Shown: positions 1 to 11,570 of the stretch, one piece after another
How the letters are laid out: each line of letters opens with the position of its first letter
How positions within the stretch are numbered: the stretch's first letter is position 1
Origin: Acholoe squamosa
Lineage: Eukaryota; Annelida; Polychaeta; Phyllodocida; Polynoidae
Assembly (NCBI GenBank): GCA_949317995.1
Contig: OX439043.1
Coordinates: 58,359,339-58,423,338, forward strand
DNA: 64,000 bases
Reading direction: 5' to 3'
Made by a program: the position numbers and the translations under genes
The notes under the pieces: generated by a model
Databases searched by the model: none
What the model saw: only the letters and a program-made list of their open reading frames with translations
Told to the model about the DNA's origin: nothing

Positions 1-886
1 TCACCATAGATCAAAAAGACTACATCCAGTGCTTGATATAGTGGTGTCAGCGATGGCGCAGTCTTTGGTATATAAAAAGGCAGAGCACTGTTACAGATCA
101 CAGTGTCACACACTCTGCCCTCCTCCTGCTCCCCCTAACACACACACCAGTCAGTGTGGTGGCCCAGGAGCTGCAGCAGGAGGCGTGCTGGCGGCGGTCA
201 GTCAGTGAGCGGTGCACCACCACCCCCCCCCCCCCCAACACTGCTGCTGCTGCCTCGTGAGCACTGCTACTCCCCGCTCATCACTCAGCTGGTGGAAGTA
301 GACGTGTGTAGCAGCAGCAGCAGGCCCCGTACACCCACCATACTGCCATTCACTGTTACTGTTTAATACACGACACATGGATATTGATAGCCAATACTAC
401 TAGGACTACAATAATAATAATAGGCGTGGTAAACCTGACAGTGATTAGGGTGTCAGCATCATACCAGTGTTCATTGTATGGGCTGTGGATATGTGAGCCC
501 CTGACATTAGAACGGAGATTACACGGTGATTATTATCACTGTGTATGTGGGTAACGGGACCCCTACCGTGCAGCGCAGTGAATATATATTGGTTAGCACA
601 ACATACAGGTGTGTTGAAGTACCAGCTTACCACACATCTGTGTATATTGTTTATATAAACATTTACTACAAGCGGATATACGATCCTGACACGTTCTATT
701 TCAGTACAGAACACATAGAACTATCTGTTCTGACTCCTAGCACAGTATTCATGCCATCACTTCTAGCTGGTAGCAGTGAAAATATCTTCTGTGGATTCCC
801 CTTCCTCTTCAGTGAATACCAAAAAATAATCCGTGGATACACATTTATTGACTAGAGATCTACAAGGTTCCTTCTTCTCCCCACAG
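1..886. other. 5' flank or upstream intron, no assignable exon
   Basis: I see no exon here with both splice signals and a convincing reading frame. A TATAAAAAG sequence at about 71 is followed by a GC-rich, CAG/CTG-rich stretch (about 120-320) containing a C homopolymer, which could be a promoter plus 5' untranslated region. ATG-started frames at 154 and 526 are short and compositionally random. The stretch ends in a polypyrimidine tract and AG at 885-886 that form the acceptor of the first recognised exon, so at least the right part is intronic. Whether the transcription start lies here or off the left edge cannot be decided from sequence. Confidence 0.5.
71..79 (+). promoter_or_regulatory. 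possible TATA box
   Basis: TATAAAAAG lies about 25-30 bases upstream of a pyrimidine/CA-rich stretch and a CAG-rich leader-like region. It is on the same strand as, and about 0.8 kb before, the first recognised exon of the main gene. A TATA-like word is expected by chance several times in a window this size, so this is only a candidate. Confidence 0.2.
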
Positions 887-1130
887 GCCCGGCTCCACAA
901 CCGGACACGCAGCCAGAGCCCCAGCCAGTCGTCGCCGGCCGGCGGCTCCCAGAAGAGCACACCGAGCCGCACCAAAGGCCGTCAAAAGGCCCTTCCTGCC
1001 TCGGGCACCTCCCCAGCCTCTTCCACAGCATCGTCGGCTGCCGCTAACCACGGCCCAGGAGGCGATACCCCAGACCCACCCACAGCCACAACCAACCCTC
1101 CCGACACCGCGCCCGCTAAAGACGAGAAAG
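887..1130 (+). CDS. Main gene, first recognised exon: Ser/Pro/Thr-rich segment
   Basis: A strong polypyrimidine tract and CAG at 884-886 precede an open frame that begins in phase 0 with Ala-Arg-Leu-His-Asn-Arg. The frame runs 81 codons and ends at AAAG/gtaggt with one base over (phase 1). That single G plus the AG opening the large exon at 32243 makes a Glu codon, so the two exons join in frame across a 31-kb intron. The peptide is low-complexity: Ser/Gln/Pro near the start (SQSPSQSSPAGGSQKS), a basic patch (SRTKGRQK), then Ser/Ala and Pro/Thr runs ending in AKDEK. This composition matches the next exon and suggests a disordered nuclear protein. No ATG in this frame gives an obvious start, so upstream coding exons probably exist. 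Another small exon could lie between this one and 32243. Confidence 0.72.
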
Positions 1131-1945
1131 GTAGGTCACCCTTTTTGCTTTTACCAATCATGGCCCAATGTATGAACAAGTTGTTTTGGAAGGTCTATTC
1201 TGGAATGTAGACTCCCTGGGGCAGATTTGTCAGTTAATCATCTATGTGACAGCAAGCCTAAAGTTGAAGACCATGCTGACAACCTGTTGAGACTGTAAGT
1301 GTAACTGATAACGCAATATCCATAATAGGGGACAATTTGGTTATGTATGCATTGGTGTAGCGGACCGTGTGTAATCACTGCCCCCATTGTGGTGTAACAT
1401 TACGCCGCATATCTAGGCCGGTAACCACGGTGATAAAGTGAGTTGCGGACAGGGGAGTGGTAACCTCAAGTGTAGCTCTGATAGCGTGGGGTGACATTAC
1501 TGGGGAATGTCAACCATAGCCATGATATTAGACCTCAACCTGACGCAGTAGTGAGAAGGGCCCATGGCATGTCACGGCGCAATAACAACTGACACCATGC
1601 CATCTTTACTATGCCAATAGAAATAGTACACCCATTTACTCAGTAAATGCCACCACCCCCTGTATCACCACCTCCTCTCATGTATGTTTTAACATGTACA
1701 TGATGATAGTGTCGCTCTATCTCATCACCAACATGAACTAGGAGTCAGTGGATGTGCAGAACTATGGAAAAGGAGACACATTGTAACACATTGCACATTT
1801 ATGATTAATCTTAAGTATCAGTTATGTGAACCCCAAATATAACAGAATCTGAGTGCATCCCACTGTTGTAAATACTAAAATAGTCAGGTATTGGTAGTTT
1901 ACACCAGGCCAGAGTGGCCATGTTCATGTACATCTCTCACCTTTC

Positions 1946-2136
1946 GGGCTTCCCTAGCCCACTTAAAAGGGTCTATGTCTCATCTTTCCTATCCCCTCAG
2001 GATGTGTGTGGTGCACATATGCGCAGGCACTGACACATTCCTCTGTGAAATTGTGTAATGTAGTTCTCGCCATGAATATGACCTTAGCTGTCGAAATGGC
2101 GTTAAACCTCTATTACTCACTCACTCACTCACTCAC
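1946..2136 (+). mobile_element. SINE-like retroposon, copy 1
   Basis: About 190 bp ending in a GGCGTTAAAC-type 3' domain and an (ACTC)n tail. It is flanked by a 13-bp direct repeat, TCTCTCACCTTTC, at 1933-1945 and 2137-2149, the signature of target-primed retroposition. A second copy in opposite orientation lies at 48976-49162 with its own different duplication. I do not see clear tRNA A and B boxes in the 5' half. The 3' domain resembles conserved SINE tails in marine invertebrates (established as a class; exact family not assigned). Confidence 0.8.
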
Positions 2137-4983
2137 TCTCTCACCTTTCATGCCATTGGCTGAGCCATGACTGAAGACGGGATCTTGACCCATATAGATT
2201 AACCTCCCGGTTTCCTGTAGTTTCAGAGTCTTATCAACTCAGTAGGCCTCAATCTTTCTCTTAAGTATTATGAGTATAGATTTCAAAGTTTCACCATAAG
2301 GTTATGATCACTTCTGAAGTAATTTTATTCTGTTGTAGTAAACCTTCATTTTGAGACTAGACTAGCGCAATTCTATTTGGTCCCCATCTAAGCAGCATAA
2401 CCCCATTTACAGCACAGGCTAGTCTAGGCTAGTGTTGGTACTGGCAGCACTGGGACATGCCTAGTGCCACCCAGTCGCACCACATCGCATGACAACAAAG
2501 CCTTCCCCAACTCAGTGTCCTCCCAGTGGCCCATTTCCAATGTCACAGCTCATTCCTTTGTCCACCAGCGACAAGTGTCTTTGACATAACAAGTGAATGG
2601 CACAGCAGCACAGAATAGCATGCAGCAAGGGAACTGGAAGCGTCTGATGACCCAGTTCCGCTGTATCTCTTCGCAACTGTAGCACATGTACACACAAGAG
2701 AAATTGCCTTAGGGCTCGGCCAGTGCCTAATACCTGGCAGTTTGTGGTATACAGCCCACATTCCACACACCCCTCTCTCATGACACATTAAGGGTTGAGT
2801 CAGGCACCAGCCTGCTCTGTATGTGTCTGTGTGTACTAGATATGAAGGGCAGCAGAGAAGGGATTGGGGTGCTTTGACCCAGAGGTGTGGGTGTAAATAA
2901 GACAAGACCAGTGAGTATCAACAGCAGACGGCCTGCACTCACAGATGGGGAGTGGCTCAGCTGGTGTTTTGTTTGGACTGCTGTACACAACACATGGTGC
3001 CGCTGGGGCTGATTCAAGGGGAAGCCTCTTTGGAAGCCATGTGGCTGTGGAAGCTACATGGCAGGGGGTATTAGCTTCTCACTGTCTGGTATAGGTAACC
3101 TAAATTTGCTGATTGAAGTCAGTGTTTACATATGGTGTGTTTCATATCAAAATACAGTGAATTACAGAGAAAATGGATACTGTCAGTCTCACCCATTACG
3201 CCGTTTACTGCACCATTCGCAGTGATCGAACATGCATGAAAAAAGGATAGGAGCAGTATCGTGGAACAGAATCTCCCTAAGTATGTTATAGGTCTGTTGT
3301 AGCATTTCGTGAGTTGCCATGTTGGAGTAGTTGTTGTAGCCCATGATTTGCCATCTCGTGACCTACCCGGAGCAGCTCTCCTGCCACCCCTTACCCTAAA
3401 CACCAGCAGACCATTACAGCGGCAGTGCTGCTCCCAGCACCAGCCTGCCCACAGACAGCCACCAGGAGAAGGCCAAATGGCTTCTTCGCATGTGTGTCAG
3501 CAGCCGGCCCGGCAACAGCATTAGATTACACGGCCTCCCACCCTCCTCTCAGCTCTTAGGCCACCCTCTGTGAACCCCCTCCCACCTCAGCCAGGCGTCC
3601 TTATGGCTCCAATAGGTACCAGCCAGCCTTATGGGCAAATGCTGCTCACTACTATGTGTACTAGGTGGGGCAGGACAATATATGTCTCACGGCACCAGTA
3701 GTAGACTCTACCAGCAGCACTAAAGATGCAGCTGCAGCCCTCTGTAAACCCTGCCTTACATATAAAACAGACCAAGAAAATCACCACGCAGAATCTTCTC
3801 TCCTTGAATACCTTACGGCTTTAATCTGTTTTCTGGATAATTTAGTTTTGAAGTACATGTGTTAATGATGGGGAAGTTGCTATGGCAGCAGTGCTCAGTA
3901 CCTACATATTCTCAAAGTTGTCAATATGATTTCCAGATAGTAAATAGGGTAGGTGACAATTGGCTAGGATCTATAAATGGCAACAAAAAAGCTCTTTTGG
4001 TGGCATTGCTATTTATTGCAAGTCACTCAAAGGTGAGACACATGCTACTCTGCTTCGTGACTTCCACCTGTCAGGACACAATGGTGATTTGAAAATGTTT
4101 TTATTGCTGAGCAACACAGTCATTCTAAAATTGCTTCAGTATGAATTCATCAATAAAGGCAATTTGAAACTAGTGGCTAACTGTGGACAAAGATAACCTA
4201 TGTGTAGGATAATAAATGAGCTCCATAGACTAAGATGGTACCATTACAACCACCTGGCACCAATACCAGCATTTATCCTCAACTTTTTTGGCGCCTTTTC
4301 TTTCACTGTTAAGTTCAGGATCATTACCTTGTCTAGGTGACAAATCATTCAGCAAAGAAAGCACCCTAGTGCTCAATTTATCAAGTCAACACAAGAGTTG
4401 ATTTAGAAAGGACATTATAGTCATGTAGTTTACAACATCCATCATGGTCTTCTTGCTATTCATAGACTGAGGGAACCATTTCTTGTTGGTATTTGTAGTA
4501 CATTGTCATTCAAAGTGCCCCTTAGTTAAACACCAAAGGATGATATTCAGGGGCTTCAATACAAACACCAAATCGTAGGGTGATTATCCAGGTTGTATAA
4601 AGTAAACTTGATTCAATGGCCAGTGTGATATCCTATTCCTCTCTTACCATCACAGTATCCCTGCCCCTGAGGCAATATTTACGTACTGCATTGAACTAAA
4701 GGAACCCATATTGGGTTCCAAATTTGCCTCAATAGTTAGGTACTAAAATTCTAGCTGCTGTATTTAGGCTGTGCAAGTAGCGGTTGGTGTAAAGCGTAAT
4801 AAGCTACAATCGAAGACAAGTCCTGTGGAGTGTCTTGAGAGTACTATTAGGGGTTTTGAGGTGCAGCATTTTAGATGAGGTGTATGTGGTTGGGTGGGGT
4901 GAGAGGTCTCACTCTGATTCTGCTGATGTCACCAATAAGCCGCCACCCGATCCTCACTATGCTCGACCCCCCTGCCGCTACAG

Positions 4984-5036
4984 GTGCTTTAAGTGGAGCC
5001 GACGTCACGTGGGAACCTCCCCTGGGGGTTGTAGAG
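4984..5036 (+). CDS. Weak candidate small exon in the giant intron
   Basis: The stretch is bounded by a C-rich tract ending in TACAG and by a good donor AGAG/gtaaga. Entered in phase 1, as left by the exon at 887-1130, it reads G-ALSGADVTWEPPLGVVE and ends in phase 0. This does not match the phase-1 start of the exon at 32243, so using it would require at least one more exon. A second frame is also open (CFKWSRRHVGTSP...), which weakens the case. It also contains a GACGTCACGTG string (CRE-like plus E-box), so it could be a regulatory site instead. Confidence 0.2.
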
Positions 5037-8000
5037 GTAAGAGGACTATACTAAGTGGGGATTGCTGACGGAAGCACCATCACCCCCCCCCCCCCTTCAA
5101 GCACGAGCATACACTTAGCCCAACCCCTTCAACCCACTTCCTCACCGCCGCATTGATCCACGGCACCCAGCTTTACTAACGGATCCTGAGGCAACTTGAT
5201 CAGCAATCGGGGACGTGTTGTAAGATGTATGTGGGGGCAGGTGTGGGTGCTATTATTTTCCCAAATCAAAAACAACCCCCACACACCGTCTTCATTCAGA
5301 CACTTGCCAGGGTTACGTAGCCATCCTCTAAGCCCGCACCTCAGGCATATTGAGGTGTACACCTGGCCGGTCGTAGCGTAGCAAGAACACAAATAACCAG
5401 TGCTGGAAATAAATCCAAGTCAACAAACGACCAGTGGGATCTGGTCTCTACTACAGCAGGCCTAGGTATCCTCATCAATAGACAAACATATTTAGGTGTG
5501 TTTACAGTCAGGGGGAGGGAGAGACAGAGAAAGAGAAGTATTTCAAGTAGTAAGTTGAAATTTGGAGACAAATGAATAGGTTGATGGTGAGAGAAGAAAA
5601 AAAAGAGAGGCTAACATCAAGATCGACTAAAAAATCAACTGAATACTAACATGGTTGGATGTGTCAATATGAGAGCAGTGTGGTTCTGTCAGTGACATAA
5701 TGTCTTGTAAGTGAATATGAAAACTAGGCCACATGGCAGGTATCATTTGTTACAGTCCCATGACCTTGTAGTCGTCCTTGTATGATAACCACGCATGCTC
5801 AGAATAGAAACACCACAAGGTGTTATTTGCTGTAGACCTGGTACATGTTCCATTAACATGTGTCATGTGTTCACTGCGTGGCCTTGTCCTGAGAATAATT
5901 TTCTTTTCCAATCATAGGAAATGTTAATATACATTACTGTATCCAGTGATGTGGAGTGGTCAAACAGGGAATGTATAACTGCTGTAAAAAGATGATGTGG
6001 AGACCATGCACCAGTATAAAAAGCTAGATAAACAGACCGGGACACCGGTTGAACAGCATGACATTTGCCTTTAGTTACTTGCCCTCCAGGTGTCACCATG
6101 TGTGTTAATTTAGCGCACCGCCAAATGGTAGGTAAATATATAAGCCTCTAAAAACCACATGTTTATGTTTGATGTTACAGTTAATGGTACTGTGTACATC
6201 CATATATAGATTGGCCATAAGGGTCAAAATAAAAGGAAGAGAAATACATCTCGGTGTAATGTCAATGTACTATCTAGGGGTACTTTCACACATAAAATAT
6301 ATTTGTTTTACCATGTTTGATATGTGTCGACACTGCCAGGCCATGGGCAAACGTACCAGTAAGTGTAGACAGCATCCAGTAAGGCCCACTGAAAAAAATA
6401 TCTCCCATAGTGGACCCATCCAACCCATATATTCAAAGTTGTATTACAGACTAGAGGCTTCACAGGTGTGATCAAGGTGTGAAGCTGAAGGGTGTAATGA
6501 TGACACTAGAGATGGATCATGCCAGGTTTGTTCAGCAGAAGACAGGTAGGCAGGCTGTATACCACATGTGGTGAATCTCACCCTTTCTCCTCAATTTCCC
6601 AAACACCACTTGATCCCCAAGACACCTGGCCATTGTGTAGAGGTTTTTACTCTCATATTTACATCCTTTACCAGGTATCTGCATCTCACCCATATCAACA
6701 CCAGCCCCCTTTGCTGCAAGAACTAGTAGTACAGGGTGGTGAGGTATGATAATATTGGTATAGATAGGGTAAAGCAGGGCGTAGTTACCAGAGCACGTCA
6801 CTAAATGTACCCCTCTATTCTGGTGGTGATGTGTACTGTCAGTGGTAGTGAGGGACTTATTCATATCCCTCAAGCAACACAGCTTTTTATAGTCGGCCAT
6901 TCCCAGGGTCCTACAATATGCCTACACTCGACAAGAGTAAACAAGCACCCCCTGGTCCTCTCAACTGCATAGGGGATTGATAGATGACAGTCGCTATAAT
7001 TAGATGGCCTGTGGATCAGTTCATCCATTCACAGTAACCTTTTGTATGGGATTTCGGTGACTCACTTATAACTAATATTACAGAAGACTGCTTTATAATC
7101 CATTACAAGAAATTAGGAATAAAGGTAGCAATTTGAAAGGAGAATGATCTGTCTTTTAATGAAAACAGACAAATGCCTGCAATTCAAGAGTTATCAATGA
7201 TCAGAGTTCAGAGAGATGCTTGCTAGGAGATGGAGATAGGATTGGGAAATCTGGACAGATCACATTTGTCATTTAGGAAACAGACAACCGTTTACGGTGG
7301 ATGAGCCTCATTGCTTTAAGTCCTGGTTCAATTAGAGATGGACGTTAGGATAACGTGAAGAGGTCAAAGAGGGCAAGAGGGGAGGGTAACGTCATCAGGG
7401 TAGTGGGGAAGGTGCGTACAACATGGGCATTATGGAATGCACCACTGACCACACACAAAAGGCATTGACCTTGGGGTAGGTCGTTTACTTGCAAGTGCAC
7501 CTGAAGATGAGATATTGTATCACCAGGACTTTATGGAGGTCAGAAGAGTTTTGTACCTTTGTTTCTAACTTGCCAAGACAAACTAATTTATCAATGTATG
7601 CCATACCTGAAACAGGATTGTCAAATATAGCTTTCAAAAGCAGTTGGAAAAAAGTCATCTCTGACATAAGTTATTGATCCCTTTCTTGTGTTTATGGTTG
7701 AAAGACCAGCAGTCAAAGTGGAGCTTAGGCCACCCTACGAGCACAACTAAGGTGGTTCGTCTCATTTGTGGATATCCAGGGTTGAAAATCTGAAGCTCCC
7801 CATCTGTCCTCTGCTTTTGAATATCTTAACTACCTGTAGATCTTTGCAAGTCATACAGTATTGATAAGGAATGAAGTGCAGTGGTCTCAAATTATATTTG
7901 AAATAAGTGTCAGTCTTGATTGGCTGAGGTAGTAAAAGTATATGAGCATAAGCACTGGAAATTGTTTTTCGAATGTGCGCTGGTTTTCTATAAGGATCTA

Positions 8001-11000
8001 ATAAGTGCCAGTCATTATCATGTTTGCCTTCATGACCAATTCATTGTGAACCCCTGAATGTGAAATGACAATAAGTGCCTCCCTGTGGTTGTTGATTGTC
8101 AAAAGGCATTTGCATGGCCAATATGTTGGTGGCATCCTCTGACAGTGGAGCCATCTAAACTGGTATCAAAGGGAAAAGACCTTAAAAGGGAAAGTTTCAC
8201 ATCAGTGGATTATGGGTTACATTGAGGTTTCCTACTCAGAAGCATCACAGAGCAGATACTTTTATGGATACAACTTAGAAACAGGAAACGCAAGGATGAC
8301 AATAGCAAGCATGGTACCCCTTTTGGTTGGGAAGCCACACAAAGGAGTCTGAAGAGCTTTTATTGCCAGCCGTATTGGATTGGCATGATGGTTACTCCCG
8401 CTGCTGGTGCTGCTTCTGCCATTGATCCAGGGCTGGTAGATGTAGGATGGAGTGCGGAATGTGTGAGTGGATGGGCGGGGGTGGCCCCTAAGGCCCTTTT
8501 CTCATCACTCAAGAGCTTGCAGCTTCTACAGCCACCCCTCCCCACCCCCAGGCACCACCAATGGCCTCGTAGCTCCTCCTCATTGCCTTGGCTGCAGCCA
8601 TTGGTGGTGTCTACTATTGGAAACGTCTACAGGCCCTCCCCTATCCACCTACCTACCGCCAACTACTTTAATTGAAATGTACATTCAGGCCATCCAGCGG
8701 CCTGACTGCATATGGTCAGTCTGGGACAGTCTTAGTTGTCTCCATCGCTGAGAGTCTAGAAGCAGCAGTAAAGGAATGCCCCAAAGGCCCTTCTATCCAA
8801 TTGTCATTTTGCTCATTGTCTTTTGATATATGTGCCAGTATAAGTATGCATGAGTTTCTCATACAAAAACCTCACTTGTTTTAATACAATGACTTGGACA
8901 GAGGATAATCTCTGCTGATATTTATCTGCAGGGCATCGTATATCAAGTAGACAATTTAGTTAGAGGCAGCCTTATTTCTGGTATTATATGAGCGTCAATT
9001 AATCCACCTGGGCTCTTAATACACTCGATATGGAACCCACCTTTACCCAGCCAGGCTTTGGTTTGATGGGAATCGGAAATGCCCTGGAGCAAAGCTTTCT
9101 AGATTAATCACAAGCGATAAATGAGGGAGAGGCACAGCTTAGGAAGACTGTGCCATTGGCCCACTGGCCCACAGATAGCTAGCTGCGCGAGGTTATGGCC
9201 CATCCTTTTCAGTGGCTTTCATAGTGGCTTCTCCCCAACTCTGCTATGGCTTACGCGTCCCTTTCATAACAATCTTTTCACTATTGTAACTAACAGAAAA
9301 TATTTTGCTCAAAAAAAGCCTAGTCCTGAAGATAGGGTGTACGCCTACCGAAGGTGAACTCAATTCAGTCTCGCTTTTAATGTCACTGAGGTTCATTGGT
9401 ACTTGTGTTATGAATACTTTCAAGTTGAGTCAGCTTGTCGCCTTAGTGCAACAAGGTTGTATCTGCATTTTTAAAGCTTTGCAGGGGCACAAGAAGTGGT
9501 ACAATTACTTTAGCAAGCAGTTGACACAACCTTATTTCACTGGGGTCTGTGGGCACACACATAATAGGTAGAGCTTCAATACTATCATAGTAGGTAGATA
9601 TGGGTCTGACAATCGATGTTAAACAGCAGGAAACTGAATATTATCAAAATGTCTGTCACAACCTTGTTGCACTGACACGATGAGCTCTTCGCGTTGAGTT
9701 GCTCAGTGGCAGACGGCAACCCTGTTGCTGTAGGGAGAAAACTGGTATCTGCGTTGAGATAAATTCAAGTTGGCTTCCTGCACCATCCTCATAACACATT
9801 CCACGAAGGACATACACGCATTCCACGAAAAGCCTGCTCTACAAGATGAGCTGCCGTCATAAATTCAGAGGAACTAATTTGGCTGTAGGAGGAGTAGGAA
9901 GGAGTCTTCGTCGTAGTTGTTGGGGATGGAGGTGGTGTTCTTTCTTGGCTTCAGACGGCTGATTAAAAGAGGGTAGGTGGTGCCTAGATGCTGACGGTGA
10001 TGGGTGGGGTTACCGTAGCTGCCCATCTTAGTGTTTCAGTAGCTATGGATTTCAGTAGCACTCTCCCTCCTAGTGCATACATACAGGACCAGCACTTACA
10101 ATACAAGATATAGATTACATCAGTCCATATCAATTCAATATCCTAGTGACGCAGCACTAATTCAAAACCCAGTGTTTAAATGAACCATTACGGTAACTGT
10201 GTGTGCCGCATTGGTATCAGCCAGCTGAGCAAGGAGCTGGGATCCGTTAGGGTGGAGCAGGGTGTCAGAGTGGGAGGGAGCAGAGCAGCAACAATAACAG
10301 GCTGAGGCAATGAGATCTGGCCATTGATGGGATCAAGCTAGATGGCCAGCCATGTGACATTCTTTTTTAGGATAAATCACTTCTTCTCGCACTCTGTCTG
10401 AGCCGAGTAGAAGGCATGAGGATTCATTTCCGGGCAGATGGCTGCACCTAACAGTAACATGTCTAAAACGTAAGACTTCTCTTTGGTTCCATAAAGGTAG
10501 TGCTGAATTAGTCCACGAGTCCAATGTAGAGCAACATCAACATTACAGATCTTTTACAAGTGACAAAAGGCAAAGCTATGTGTTAAAGACATGTTTTGAA
10601 AAGTAGTCTGATTATTTCGTCCACTGAATTTGGCAGTAATTAGATGAATGTGTCTGATTTTGCATTTAAATCGTAGACCTGTCTCAGACAGCGTATGGCA
10701 TTGCTTCCTATTAGTAAAAGAATTTATGTGTCCATCAGTACCAACCATATCTGTCAGCTAGATTGAAAATACGTATTTCCTGGACACCTAGGTTCTCCCA
10801 AATAAAGCTCTACTTAGTCAGCCCTATCTACCTGTTGAATATGTACAGGTGTGTCAGCCATCAGGATCACACCTGTTGATTCTCAAAAGACACAAACAGT
10901 AAGTGCATCTCTTTTGAAACATTGCCCTACATGTAATTGCCGTGCAGCATCCTAATAAATAAATAGTGCATGATGAATGTGTTGTAGATTGGCTCATGAA

Positions 11001-11018
11001 AAAAAAACAAGACTTGGA

Positions 11019-11278
11019 TAGGAAAGGCCAATGGCCATGATCCCATTTAATCCCTGCTACAAATACAACAAGTAAACGTGTCAGAGGAGTAATCATCGTA
11101 ATTAGACTTAGCAACATAAATCATGTGACAGAGATAGTGATTCTATTACCAGTTGCCAACCCATGTTTCCTGATTTACATAAATAATAGTTCAGACGTGT
11201 ATCCTTTAATCCACAGTAGGTCAGATTTTCATAGTGAGCAAATCTCTGGAGCTCTGAGCAAATCTCTATAGCTGTATG
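11019..11278 (+). repeat. Perfect tandem duplication, copy 1 (260 bp)
   Basis: 260 bases from TAGGAAAGGCC to AGCTGTATG are repeated without a mismatch at 11311-11570, a period of 292 bp. The right end of the unit holds shorter internal repeats of GAGCAAATCTCT. No coding potential is evident. Perfect identity means a very recent event or an assembly artefact. Confidence 0.95.
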
Positions 11279-11310
11279 TGCAAATCTCTATAGCTGTCTG
11301 AGTCTGTATG

Positions 11311-11570
11311 TAGGAAAGGCCAATGGCCATGATCCCATTTAATCCCTGCTACAAATACAACAAGTAAACGTGTCAGAGGAGTAATCATCGTAATTAGACT
11401 TAGCAACATAAATCATGTGACAGAGATAGTGATTCTATTACCAGTTGCCAACCCATGTTTCCTGATTTACATAAATAATAGTTCAGACGTGTATCCTTTA
11501 ATCCACAGTAGGTCAGATTTTCATAGTGAGCAAATCTCTGGAGCTCTGAGCAAATCTCTATAGCTGTATG
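11311..11570 (+). repeat. Perfect tandem duplication, copy 2 (260 bp)
   Basis: Identical to 11019-11278 by direct reading. The 32 bases between the copies carry additional CAAATCTCTATAGCTGT repeats, suggesting slippage or unequal exchange through the short internal repeats. Confidence 0.95.

Noticed and set aside
8385-8751. Two overlapping frames of about 95 codons
   Set aside because: Overlap in two frames with Pro/Leu/Ser composition from C-rich DNA; no domain.
9445-9673. Inverted 16-mer AGTGCAACAAGGTTGT about 210 bp apart
   Set aside because: Suggests an element, but no outer termini or target duplication could be defined.
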